Virus record (IMG/VR): IMGVR_UViG_3300046354_000022
Coordinates: 1 to 31,611 of that record
DNA length: 31,611 nucleotides
Strand: one strand, 5' to 3'
Origin: a virus
The first letter of the stretch is position 1. Each line of letters starts with the position of its first letter. Shown here piece by piece: positions 8,611 through 17,000 of the stretch. A program made the position numbers and the translations under genes. Below the pieces are notes generated by a model, which made no database searches, was not told where the DNA came from, and was given only the letters and a program-made list of their open reading frames with translations.

Positions 8611-9864
8611 CTAGATAGCTACACTGGTAGCCTTCTTACGGTTCTCTAAGGCGATGTTCTCGAGGAAGCCCTTAACGCCCCCCTCTTCATTGTTAGATAC
8701 ACCAGCTAAGCCCATCTGGGTTGTTACTACAGGTGTCTGTTGCAATGCACCAATTAATAGATCTCTGATACTATCCATTAGGGATGACTCATTCTCTACA
8801 CCACCCTGCGATAACTTGACAGTGGTAGCCTTACTTTCTAGTGCATTCCTAATAGCGCTATAGCGGTTAACGATGGCAGCGGATGCGCCCATACTCATTA
8901 ACTGCTGTGACTCTACTTCCTGCGCTGCCCTTGATGCGTGATTGGTGTATAAGGAGGCATCACTCTCCGCCTTCGCTAACCTATCAGCCATGCCCGTCAT
9001 CTTGGCTTCTAGAGCAGCTACCATAGCCTTGGACTCGGCTACCGCTGCATCCTTCTCCGCTTGGATACGGTCTAGCTCTACCTTAGCTTGGGCATCCTTC
9101 TCCGCTTGAGCAGTATCTAATGCTAATCTCATCTTAGTCATGATTGATGCTGTGAGAGCATCTACATCCAACGCGGGGGCTACCACTGCTGGTGAAGTGA
9201 CAGAGGTAATCACTGGTGCCATCTCTGGTGGTACTACTACGGATGGGGCTTGTTCAATGGTCGATGCTGTCATATCTTCTATTCCTTCTACTTTATCTAA
9301 GACTTGTACTGCTGGAGCATCTGTTACTGGTATTGATGTTGATGATAACTTCACCACACTATTAACCATATCCAATGGTACTGTACCATTGTGGGATAGT
9401 AGCTGTACTTTACCCTCCTCACCCCATGGTAAGTATGGGGTATTAGTCAGTGCTACACGGCTAACTGCCATACCACGGGCTTTGCCCGAGGTCTTATCCA
9501 TCAGGTTCCTAATGAACTCACCTGAGGCATGAGTATACCCCCCCTCCTTTACTATCTGTGAGGTGTTGGGCGGTACTGCAAAGTACCCATTTAATTCACT
9601 CCCACCTTCACCCTCCCTCACTAGATTCTTCATCCCACCCCTATTACGGGCTGAGTCTGTGCTATTGGGTTCCTCATCTAGATGCCCAAAGGTTAGGTGG
9701 GGCTCAAACCCCAAGGCCCCTGCATTGAAGTTCACTAACGCTGCATTGAAGTCATCTTCAGTAAACTCTACTGTCCCATATGTAGGGTGGGCCCACGCCC
9801 CTATCTTGGCAATGGGTACCTTCAATATACTGAGAGTGTTTAACTCTCCCGTGGCTTCTACCAT
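8611..9864 (-). CDS. Prohead protease with fused scaffold domain, Mu gpI-like (417 aa)
   Basis: The N-terminal 160 residues resemble the Mu I-type phage serine protease: the histidine block HLTFGHLD (56-63), an adjoining strand NGYFAVPP (92-99), then GYTHASGEF (109-117), equivalent to the family's 'Y.Y.SPEF' segment where Ser114 would be catalytic, and VALTNTPYLPWG (137-148), matching the usual 'aLTn.Pal' strand. Residues about 235-320 are a charged Ala/Lys/Glu coiled coil with repeats of QAEKDA type, typical of an internal scaffold. The C-terminal 90 residues are helical. In Mu, protease I and scaffold Z come from one reading frame by internal initiation; the same could apply here. GGGAG lies just before the ATG. 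It directly precedes the capsid gene, as expected for the enzyme that matures the prohead. Confidence 0.86.
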   Translation of the reverse strand: MVEATGELNTLSILKVPIAKIGAWAHPTYGTVEFTEDDFNAALVNFNAGALGFEPHLTFGHLDEEPNSTDSARNRGGMKNLVREGEGGSELNGYFAVPPNTSQIVKEGGYTHASGEFIRNLMDKTSGKARGMAVSRVALTNTPYLPWGEEGKVQLLSHNGTVPLDMVNSVVKLSSTSIPVTDAPAVQVLDKVEGIEDMTASTIEQAPSVVVPPEMAPVITSVTSPAVVAPALDVDALTASIMTKMRLALDTAQAEKDAQAKVELDRIQAEKDAAVAESKAMVAALEAKMTGMADRLAKAESDASLYTNHASRAAQEVESQQLMSMGASAAIVNRYSAIRNALESKATTVKLSQGGVENESSLMDSIRDLLIGALQQTPVVTTQMGLAGVSNNEEGGVKGFLENIALENRKKATSVAI

Positions 9865-9933
9865 TCTTCTCCCTATACCTTCTAATTGGAAGTAGGTACC
9901 CTTATCTATTAGCCCACGCTAAGGGCTCAGTAC

Positions 9934-10440
9934 ATGTATAATGTGTGGATAATAACCCCACGCAGTTACTACAACAGCATTCCAAGCACCGTCACTATTA
10001 GTACACCATCCAACATTAATCCCATCACCATAGGTACTTATATGAGAGATCTACACTGGTACGCAGTACAGCAACACGTAGTTAAGACCTGCATGAAGGG
10101 TGTCGTTCTTGAGGAGGTAGCGTCTGACTACATCCACTACCATCGACCACGCAGTAAACCTGTCACTATCGAGACACCATCTGAGGAACAGTTATACCTG
10201 TACCTATATGGGAGTATGGTGATGGATGGCTATACTATGGTGCCATCGCCAGATGGGAAGGTACATCTATGCAGTGGGGGGGCTGCTGTATACAACGTAA
10301 CTAACACTACCTGTACCTGTGCTGCATCTACTTACTCCAAAGATAGTACCCCCTGCAAGCATATTCACATGCTCAGGGGGTATGAATTATATAGGTCACG
10401 AGCAATGTCCCTACGATCTAGAGCATTGAACCCTGCCTAA
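9934..10440 (+). CDS. SWIM zinc-finger protein encoded against the head operon (168 aa)
   Basis: The C-terminal part contains TCTCAASTYSKDSTPCKHIH, that is C127-x-C129, eleven residues, then C141-x-H143: the CxC...CxH pattern of a SWIM domain, preceded by the usual 'YNVTN' strand. SWIM domains bind zinc and mediate contacts with DNA or proteins; they occur in transposases, helicases, recombination factors and phage accessory proteins. The N-terminal 100 residues have no recognised domain. It is the only plus-strand gene inside the head gene cluster and its stop overlaps that of the fibre gene by 4 bases. The start is uncertain: AAGGG lies upstream of the ATG at 9934, and a second ATG (residue 37) is possible. 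Base and codon use resemble the neighbours. It could be a regulator or a moron-type insertion. Confidence 0.8.
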   Translation: MYNVWIITPRSYYNSIPSTVTISTPSNINPITIGTYMRDLHWYAVQQHVVKTCMKGVVLEEVASDYIHYHRPRSKPVTIETPSEEQLYLYLYGSMVMDGYTMVPSPDGKVHLCSGGAAVYNVTNTTCTCAASTYSKDSTPCKHIHMLRGYELYRSRAMSLRSRALNPA

Positions 10441-11543
10441 TTAATACCTCTATACAGCCTACAGTCATATAGCGAGGAGTTTAATATCCTCACCTCTATA
10501 CAGTTCAAACCTGGTACTACTAACCTATCCATACCCTGTGGGAACCTATACTCAGGTGAGTACCTAATGTCTACACCTAACCCTGTCTGTAGGTATAGGT
10601 GAAAGATCATCCCAGGCTCCGCACCCGTGATAGTGCCTAACTCACCATCTATAGAGAAGCTATGTAGCTGCATCGTACCATCGTATGCGATAGGGTGCCA
10701 GATCGATGTACCACCCGTATTCTTGACTTTGTACTGGTGTAACACTACTGATTGTAAGCCTGTCACTGCTATGGTAGGTACTACTACTGGCCCAGTAAAG
10801 GTGGCCCCAGCTAATGGTGCTAACCCCGGTGCCTCAATTAGTACCGTATCCCCAACAGGAGATATACGCATTGTGGGGGCTGTAGTGAAGGTGCGGAAGT
10901 GTAGAGTGGTACCCACCTTACCATTATATATGCCAGCCCCTACCCCATCATTGATCCCTGTATTGCTCTCCCCTGGTGGGGTACTCGTAATTCCCAATAC
11001 TCTACCCCTAGTATCTATTGATAAGGTAGGGTTAGTGTACGTCCCCGCTATCACACCTGTAGGCTTTAGTATTGGGTTAGGATACGATCCTACAAGATCA
11101 CCACCCGCAGGCCCTGATGGTGCCATAGTGCTAGGGTACTCGGGTATCGATATCCCTGGGGTGTGCTTATGTGAATCAGGTATTACTGAAGGGGATGGGT
11201 ACTGCCCTGATAGGTCACCACCCGCTGTTCCACGTGGTGGTGAAGAATCACCCTCCATAGCAAACCGCTGCCATGTGGGAGCGGTATCTAATAATATGAA
11301 TAACTCGTCTGTGTCTACCTGTCTCGCTACCTTACCCACGTCAGTGGAGGCGGTAATCACTGCCATTCTAGATAGTCGGTTAGGGAATACCCATGCCGCT
11401 GGTGCATGTACCTCCTTAGGTGGTAAATCTCTATGATTCAATACACCAACACCCTGCGGCAGTTCATTCGTTGGTATAGTTACCTGCACATCCCTCACCT
11501 CACCACTGAGTAGGGTTACTTTAATAGTCCCTGCTATATTCAT
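10437..11543 (-). CDS. Head or tail fibre-like protein with GGDLxGxYPNP repeats (368 aa)
   Basis: Residues about 108-160 hold two copies of the 13-residue unit GGDLxGxYPxPxx, a repeat common in phage fibre and other trimeric surface proteins, each followed by Pro/Gly-rich linkers. A related shorter piece, AGTYTNPTLSIDTRGRV, follows (about 168-184) and matches the frequent 'YTNPTLTVDSKGRV' continuation of such fibres. The remaining sequence is Gly/Thr-rich beta structure, and the last 80 residues (from HQYKVKNTGG) look like a compact C-terminal beta domain. Its ATG shares one base with the portal stop (TAATG), so it is translationally coupled to the portal gene and read in the head operon. A head fibre is therefore the first guess; a side tail fibre is possible. 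Confidence 0.72.
   Translation of the reverse strand: MNIAGTIKVTLLSGEVRDVQVTIPTNELPQGVGVLNHRDLPPKEVHAPAAWVFPNRLSRMAVITASTDVGKVARQVDTDELFILLDTAPTWQRFAMEGDSSPPRGTAGGDLSGQYPSPSVIPDSHKHTPGISIPEYPSTMAPSGPAGGDLVGSYPNPILKPTGVIAGTYTNPTLSIDTRGRVLGITSTPPGESNTGINDGVGAGIYNGKVGTTLHFRTFTTAPTMRISPVGDTVLIEAPGLAPLAGATFTGPVVVPTIAVTGLQSVVLHQYKVKNTGGTSIWHPIAYDGTMQLHSFSIDGELGTITGAEPGMIFHLYLQTGLGVDIRYSPEYRFPQGMDRLVVPGLNCIEVRILNSSLYDCRLYRGIN
11067..11222 (-). repeat. Two 39-base units encoding GGDLxGxYPNP repeats
   Basis: The unit at 11184-11222 encodes GGDLSGQYPSPSV and the one at 11067-11105 encodes GGDLVGSYPNPIL. They have equal length and are in the same frame, with 78 bases (26 codons) between them. Synonymous positions differ, so the repeats are kept by protein selection and are not a recent duplication. 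Confidence 0.75.
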
Positions 11544-13045
11544 TATCCACGTCTCCTGGCTATAGTCCTTACCGGTATCTTCTTCTTAAGACTAACATTA
11601 TCTATAATAGCTCGTGTATTACCCTTCGTAGAGGTTGCCTTAACTGGTTCCACGGTGTTCGTCACGTGTGCCACTAATCTCTTATTTCTAGGGAATGATA
11701 ACAGGTCGCGTACATGATTATTATCTAACTCATCAGTGGGGTTGATATATCCCTTATCTGTCATCATAGCTATCGCTTCTACCAGGACTTTGGTTTCACT
11801 CCACCTTATGGGGAGCTGGGGCAAACTGCCATAACTATATGCCTCTTTTACTATCCTAGGGTCGAAGTTGTACTGTATTAGCTGTGCTACCACTGACGAT
11901 AGAAAGTCTTGTGTCACCCTCTGATATATACCCGTTATGAAGTGGTGATACATCTCCACCTGCCTCTCCGATGACCCTGATGATCCTAACCCACTATTTG
12001 TATCCCTCATGATGAGGTTAGGGATGTTTAACCCGGTCATCATCTGTAGGTCACACATATTGATGGCATCCGTGAATGCTGATGCGAAGTTGGAGCCCGT
12101 GGTTAATGCCTCCAACTTCACAGGTTGGTCTGTACTCAGTTGTGTTAGGACTAACCCAACCTCACTCCTCATCTCTGATAGCTCACGTGCTACTACTTCG
12201 TGATAGAACATCTGCCTATCCTCGGTAGGGTGTTGCTCATCTGATTGCTGCACGGGTACGATAGCATACACGATAGGGGTACCATATCTATCTAATGCCA
12301 CCATCATTAGGTCTAATATCGATCTCTTGAATAGGTGATACTCAAATACTGCAGTGAGCATGGACTCACCCTCTGGATTATTACCCATGCCCTCATGTAC
12401 CGTATGGCAGAACTTACCTTTATTAAGGCGTACCCAACCCCCACCACTAGGGTTAGTTATATCTAAAGGCCTGGGTACCCATATTCCTGTCTGGTTGAAG
12501 TCTACATTACCTGCAGTAGCATAAGGTACCTTCTCCCCATGCGTCAGCATACCACTCCCATTCACCACATACCTTACTTCAGTAGGGTGGTACGTTACCA
12601 TGTCTGTCACCCATGTCTGTGCCTCCCCATTAGGTCCTATCTTACCTGACCATATAGCTTCACCCAACCCATGCCCAGACCATAGACTCTGATATGTTAA
12701 CTCCTTTATCCACTTCCTAATACCACCCTCTATATTAGCTCTCACATAGTCTTCTACCATTGGATGTACATGAGCAAAGGGCCCGACCATTGCCGCTACC
12801 GAGGAGGCTATCATGTTCAGACCCTCCTTGAATATAGGCTCATGCACACGGGCATAGTCCCAGGCAGCTAATATACCTGGGTCTGTCCTCCTCCTGGTGC
12901 AGAACTCTTCACCAGTAGATATCTTAGGGGTTGCCCTTCCCAACATACCCATCTTACGAGGTTGCCTCCTTATCAAGGCGCTCGTCCCCTCTGGAGGTTT
13001 AGTAGGTAGCCCTGACTTCTTACCTGTGGTTGGATGTTGATCCAT
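11543..13045 (-). CDS. Portal protein, DUF935 / Mu gp29-like (500 aa)
   Basis: Twelve copies of this protein would form the DNA entry ring of the head. After a basic, disordered N-terminus, residues about 60-120 give the helical start (ILAAWDYARVHEPIFKEGLN). Then come the strand-rich wing (YHPTEVRYVVN; PRPLDITNPSGGGWVRLNKGKF), the motif HEGMGNNPEGESMLTAVFEY (about 217-236), and the long helix FKRSILDLMMVALDRYGTPI, which match the DUF935 pattern 'G.S.L...y....fK......f.ER.G.P'. The clip/crown part follows with SSERQVEMYHHFITGIYQRV. The C-terminus is basic. AAGGA precedes the ATG. It heads the portal-fibre-protease-capsid series, consistent with Mu-like head modules. Confidence 0.86.
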   Translation of the reverse strand: MDQHPTTGKKSGLPTKPPEGTSALIRRQPRKMGMLGRATPKISTGEEFCTRRRTDPGILAAWDYARVHEPIFKEGLNMIASSVAAMVGPFAHVHPMVEDYVRANIEGGIRKWIKELTYQSLWSGHGLGEAIWSGKIGPNGEAQTWVTDMVTYHPTEVRYVVNGSGMLTHGEKVPYATAGNVDFNQTGIWVPRPLDITNPSGGGWVRLNKGKFCHTVHEGMGNNPEGESMLTAVFEYHLFKRSILDLMMVALDRYGTPIVYAIVPVQQSDEQHPTEDRQMFYHEVVARELSEMRSEVGLVLTQLSTDQPVKLEALTTGSNFASAFTDAINMCDLQMMTGLNIPNLIMRDTNSGLGSSGSSERQVEMYHHFITGIYQRVTQDFLSSVVAQLIQYNFDPRIVKEAYSYGSLPQLPIRWSETKVLVEAIAMMTDKGYINPTDELDNNHVRDLLSFPRNKRLVAHVTNTVEPVKATSTKGNTRAIIDNVSLKKKIPVRTIARRRG

Positions 13046-13116
13046 ATTGCTTCCTTATTTACTCACGCTCTTATACCCTCCCTATAATAGGGCCTATCCC
13101 GATATATACCACTGTA

Positions 13117-13494
13117 TCAATATACCTTAGGTAATCCTATATCGTGGAATAATGACCTCTGTGGCGTTCTATCCTGCATCGCTTGCTCTATCTGCTTCGT
13201 CTTCTCATTGGTCTTCTTCTCCCTCTCCGAGATGAACACATTCACAGCCTTAACCATCGCCTTCTTCTCGAAGAACCCTAGCTGTATCCAACTCTTACCT
13301 AATGGTAGTGAGGTGGTATTCGCTATCGCTACCCAATTATCTAGCTCCAATCTCTTCACCGTATCCTCTACAGTGAAGATAATGTGAGCCTCCCATATGT
13401 TGGGTAGCTCGGGATCATATGCTGCTACCAGACTGCAGAACCTATGTGGTATGATCCTAGCCCTAGCGGCATACGTAGCTTGGGGGTCCTTCAA
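13117..13494 (-). CDS. C-terminal extension of the tail-assembly chaperone, probably reached by -1 frameshift
   Basis: Listed from a TTG at 13494, but that start has no ribosome site at proper spacing, and the same frame stays open upstream to 13683, overlapping the end of the preceding gene. The translation of the gap (SYYHALRSATAWYARTAAPL, then GYSEGRLAYPLHLKDPQ) looks like genuine protein with the phage's codon habits. This is the layout of lambda G/GT and the equivalent genes of many tailed phages: a short chaperone and a frameshifted longer form that binds the tape measure. The extension has about 125 residues after the TTG, includes a hydrophobic/aromatic middle, and ends with a Lys/Glu-rich helix (SEREKKTNEKTKQIEQAMQD). 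I do not recognise a separate family. An independent gene with a poor start is the alternative. Confidence 0.72.
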   Translation of the reverse strand: MKDPQATYAARARIIPHRFCSLVAAYDPELPNIWEAHIIFTVEDTVKRLELDNWVAIANTTSLPLGKSWIQLGFFEKKAMVKAVNVFISEREKKTNEKTKQIEQAMQDRTPQRSLFHDIGLPKVY

Positions 13495-13571
13495 GTGTAA
13501 GGGGTATGCTAACCTACCTTCACTATAACCTAATGGGGCTGCTGTTCTAGCGTACCAAGCTGTCGCTGATC

Positions 13572-14009
13572 TTAGGGCGTGGTAGTAGCTCCCCTCGCAG
13601 GAGACCTTTTCCCACCAGGCGCTTGGGGAGTGGCCATCGAGGCCATGAGCTCCTTTGCTTGTTGCTGCGCCTGTGCACGGAGCTTATCATCAATAAATGC
13701 GATCGTCATAAATAACTCTAGGAAGTACTGCACCTCCTTCGGATCCCATGACATAAAGTGCTGGATTGGGTCCATACCAAACTCTACCTGCCCCCCCATC
13801 TCATCCACTACCGGTGTTCCATTGATCTTCACAATGGATGCTGCCGCCATTAACTCCTCCAACGTATAACCCTGCTCACGTGGGTTATTACCCGCATATG
13901 CCTGGTACTGCTTCGCTAGGTATACCCTATCCTCAAAGGTGAATTGTCTGATCTCTACTTCCCTACCAGATGGTAACTTTACTGGGTACAGTACTGAATC
14001 CATGCTCAT
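13572..14009 (-). CDS. Tail assembly chaperone (145 aa), resembles T4-type baseplate/tail chaperones
   Basis: The N-terminus YPVKLPSGREVEIRQFTFED matches the 'LPS.G..v.vR.lT..D' opening seen in T4 gp26/gp51-related and other myophage tail-assembly chaperones. It is followed by a helical body with YTLEELMAAASIVKING and DPIQHFMSWDPKEVQYFLEL, where an acidic and aromatic pattern is usual. The last 35 residues are Gln/Ala-rich then Pro/Gly/Arg-rich, typical of the linker before a frameshift site. AGGAG lies 10 bases before the ATG, and a promoter-like sequence lies just upstream. It sits between the giant gene and the frame-shifted extension. The chaperone call combines sequence likeness and gene context. 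Confidence 0.74.
   Translation of the reverse strand: MSMDSVLYPVKLPSGREVEIRQFTFEDRVYLAKQYQAYAGNNPREQGYTLEELMAAASIVKINGTPVVDEMGGQVEFGMDPIQHFMSWDPKEVQYFLELFMTIAFIDDKLRAQAQQQAKELMASMATPQAPGGKRSPARGATTTP
13575..13683 (-). other. Overlap window for a probable -1 programmed frameshift
   Basis: A shift from the 145-codon chaperone into the extension frame must occur between the -1 frame stop at 13684-13686 and the chaperone stop at 13572-13574. No heptamer of the X XXY YYZ type is in the correct register; GGGAAAA (complement at 13607-13613) is present but out of register. Single-tRNA slip points in register are A AAG (13653-13656), which is part of an AAAGGAG Shine-Dalgarno-like block, and G GGA (13590-13593). 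A slip at the second gives a join ...PARG/SYYHAL..., which fits where the extension starts to look coding. Confidence 0.5.
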
Positions 14010-14032
14010 GCTCGTTAATCTCCTGCTCGTGT

Positions 14033-14061
14033 ACTATATATACTCATATGCTCCGTAGTAA
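14033..14061 (-). promoter_or_regulatory. Candidate promoter before the tail chaperone gene
   Basis: On the minus strand TTACTA (14056-14061) and TATAGT (14033-14038) stand 17 bases apart, 4/6 and 5/6 matches to bacterial housekeeping -35 and -10 boxes. The start would fall near 14026, just before the AGGAG ribosome site (14020-14024), giving a very short leader. It lies in the 72-base gap after the giant gene and would allow the chaperone, portal and head genes to be read independently. Confidence 0.4.
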
Positions 14062-14081
14062 CGGATATTGTGGGCATTACC

Positions 14082-17000
14082 TTATCCTACCACATTCACT
14101 TCCCAATCATCACCTGTTGAGTAATCACTCTCCCCCATAGGGTATGCACTGAAGTCCGTGGTAGGGTTATCCATAGTATATGATACCTCTATGGATGCAC
14201 GTAAGGGATCGCCTTCTCCATCCATCACTGTACCTTCTCCCACTTGCGCTAACCTCTCCGCTATCATGTCTTGCCTCTTGGACTCGGTGTCGGCCATGTT
14301 CCTTACGAAGTTCTCTACCACTCCTAGGGAAGGGATGAGGTTAGTACCATGTACCGCTACATGACCACCTACAGCAGCAGTTACCATCCCCAATACTGAT
14401 GATAGTACTGCCCCACCTATCGTGTTAGCGGCTGCCTTCCAGTTCTTATACTTATCCATATCCATAGGCCTATCTAAACGCAATGGGCTGAACTTAGATA
14501 ATAGCTTCTCCGCACCACCCATGATGGCAGGGGCAAGTACCACAGCACCCATGTAGAACCCCACCTCACGACCTACCCACCGCCTTACCCACTCCCCCTC
14601 ATCACTACTACCCTTAGACTCTGCATGCGCCATCCTTGCTCTGAAGGCCTGCCCTAACACTGAGTTCACGCCTGGCCTACCCATCTGTGAATACCCTAGT
14701 ACAGATACAGTACCCCCCACTACCTGCCCTATCGTGTTCTCATTGACTGAGCCAGTAGCCATTAAAGACCCGAGTAAGGTGAGGCCCGCACCTAATACCA
14801 TATCGTTCATGTCGTGCATCCTACCTACCGCATTGTGCATCTCCTGGCTATGCCTCATGTGGTTAGCTTGTGATGCACCCGGAGTCATGCCCGTTAGTGA
14901 TGCCCTTGGTATGGAGGCTGTAGATTGAGCTCGTAGGGATGCACTAACCAATGGGGCCGCTACTTCTCTCATTTCTATACCCTTCAATCTCCTTGTTTCA
15001 TCCATGTGGATACGGTCCTTAACCTCCTCCATAGCCTGACGATATGCCTCCTGTACTCCTGTCCCCTCCTTTACCTTTAACTCCTGCAGGCGTGATATGG
15101 TAGCTGATCGTATCTCTGACTCCGATATTGATGCGCCTAATGCATTCTGTATAGTATCGGACCATGACAACTTACTTCCGGCTGTTAGCTGCTCCGTTAC
15201 CGCTTTAGCGGTATCTCTCAACATAGCCGCTTTATTACCGGCAGCGGTGGCTTCTACTGCACTCTCTACCCAAGCTGTTGGGGAGTCATATTCCTGCCCC
15301 CCTACCAAGAACTTCCTATATTCCTCACCAGGTAGTAACTTCTCATCAGCGTAGGCGAATCGGGTACTACCATCAGCTTTATTCACTACACGCATACCCT
15401 CACCCACCCCATCCCGGCTTAGCTCTAGGAAAGCCTGCCCTCCCTTAGTCTGGTTGAGGATATCATCCATCTTAGAGTCTGAGCCTAGGTAATTCATCAT
15501 CACCCCCATAAATGATGCTGTTGCTTCAGGGGTCAACTTATTACCCATTGCAGCATTCATCATGGTAATCGTTACATCGGCATTCATTACCCCTTCAGGG
15601 ATACCTGATATACCCTCCGCCCTGCCCGATGCCACTGCGGTAGCCTTCTTCCTCAATACCTCCAGTGTTACGAAGTCCTTCAAACCCTCCCCCGTCTGGC
15701 CAAAGATAGGGTCAGTCTGCTTCCTACCCTCATCCACCAGGGCTAACATCAAGGCCTTGTTCTTACTGGATGCCTCCCCCCACCAACTATTGGCATCAGC
15801 AGATAAGGCAGCCCCTATGTCATGGGCTAGAGATGGGTCAGCCCTGAACTTATCCTCCACCCCCTGCTCTATATCTGTGGTACCCAGGAACCCACGCATA
15901 CCACTCCATACCGTCTCCAGGAAGGGTTGGTTATCCTTAGACCCTAGCTCATACCTAAATGCGGTAATGGTAGCCCTCATGTCACGTGCTACTTTGTACC
16001 TCACCACGTCCCCTACTAATGGGTCGCCCTCATAACCCCTATCGCGCATCTCTGCTGTCAGCCTGGTAATGCTCTCAGGTGAGTCTATCTTGTACTCCCT
16101 ATTCAGGTATGACATATCATCAGACGTAGCAGATGATAGGGAGCTAGTATACAGGCTTCTGTTACTACTCTCCACTAACGTATTCAACTGCATGTATGAC
16201 CGTAGCCCAGGCCCAGTACTCGGCCCTAACTTACCCGCCATCTCATTCAACACACTACGGGCACTATCCTCATCCCCTAACGCTAAGTGCTTCTCATACT
16301 CCGCATGCCCTCTCTGTAGCTCACCCAGGACATTAGTGTCACCCTTGAACTTGATACTATCACGTAGTAGCTGCTGGGCACTCTTCATGAACCCCTGTAG
16401 CGACTCAGCCCTCTTTGCCTCCGCATGCACGTCCGCTATCTGACCATCTACATCCGTATCATCTATACCAGTACCACGATAGTAATCTCTCATCCCTTCC
16501 ATAGCAGTATTAGAACTCAGGACGTGCGATAAGGCAATCAATGGGCTATCACGGAATAAGGTACCCACGAGGGCGTTATATGACTTACCTAGGATATCCC
16601 CACCCGCTACCCCCAAGGTCTTCGTTAGCATGTCATACACTGTAGGGGCCATGGATGCACCACTACCCATCCCCATGTACTTGCTGTAACTAGATAGGGC
16701 ACCCTCTGATGTAGTTAGCTGTGCAGCACCATACATCAAGCTCTCTGATACTTCTCGGGTAGGGGATGCCTGTATTGATTCCACCATCTTCGTTAGGAAG
16801 TCCTCCCTAAGGTCAGGCTCCGCCGTTAGTAGCTTCTTGAAGTTATCATCAGATACATGCTGCAATATAGTAGATGCATCTACAGCGTATGGAGATAGAG
16901 CCTCAGTCAGTGACGTACCCGCATCTATCGCCCTTAGTGTACCCTTGAAGTCCTCAGTAGCGTATATCTGCTCCATGGTCGCGTGCATGGCCACCAGGCT

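Noticed and set aside
10627-11436. 269-codon open frame on the plus strand opposite the fibre-like gene
   Set aside because: It lies wholly within the complement of a gene supported by its GGDL repeats and coupling to the portal; its translation is low-complexity (Pro/Val/Gly) and has no ribosome site. It is a shadow created by codon bias.
13081-13110. CCCTATTATAGGG inverted repeat before the portal gene as a terminator
   Set aside because: The stem is only 5 pairs with a 3-base loop and is not followed by a T-tract on the minus strand; it lies between genes that are expected to be cotranscribed.
13607-13613. GGGAAAA as a lambda-like slippery heptamer
   Set aside because: It is read as GGG AAA A in the chaperone frame, one base out of register for simultaneous -1 slippage, so it cannot act as the canonical signal for the observed frame.
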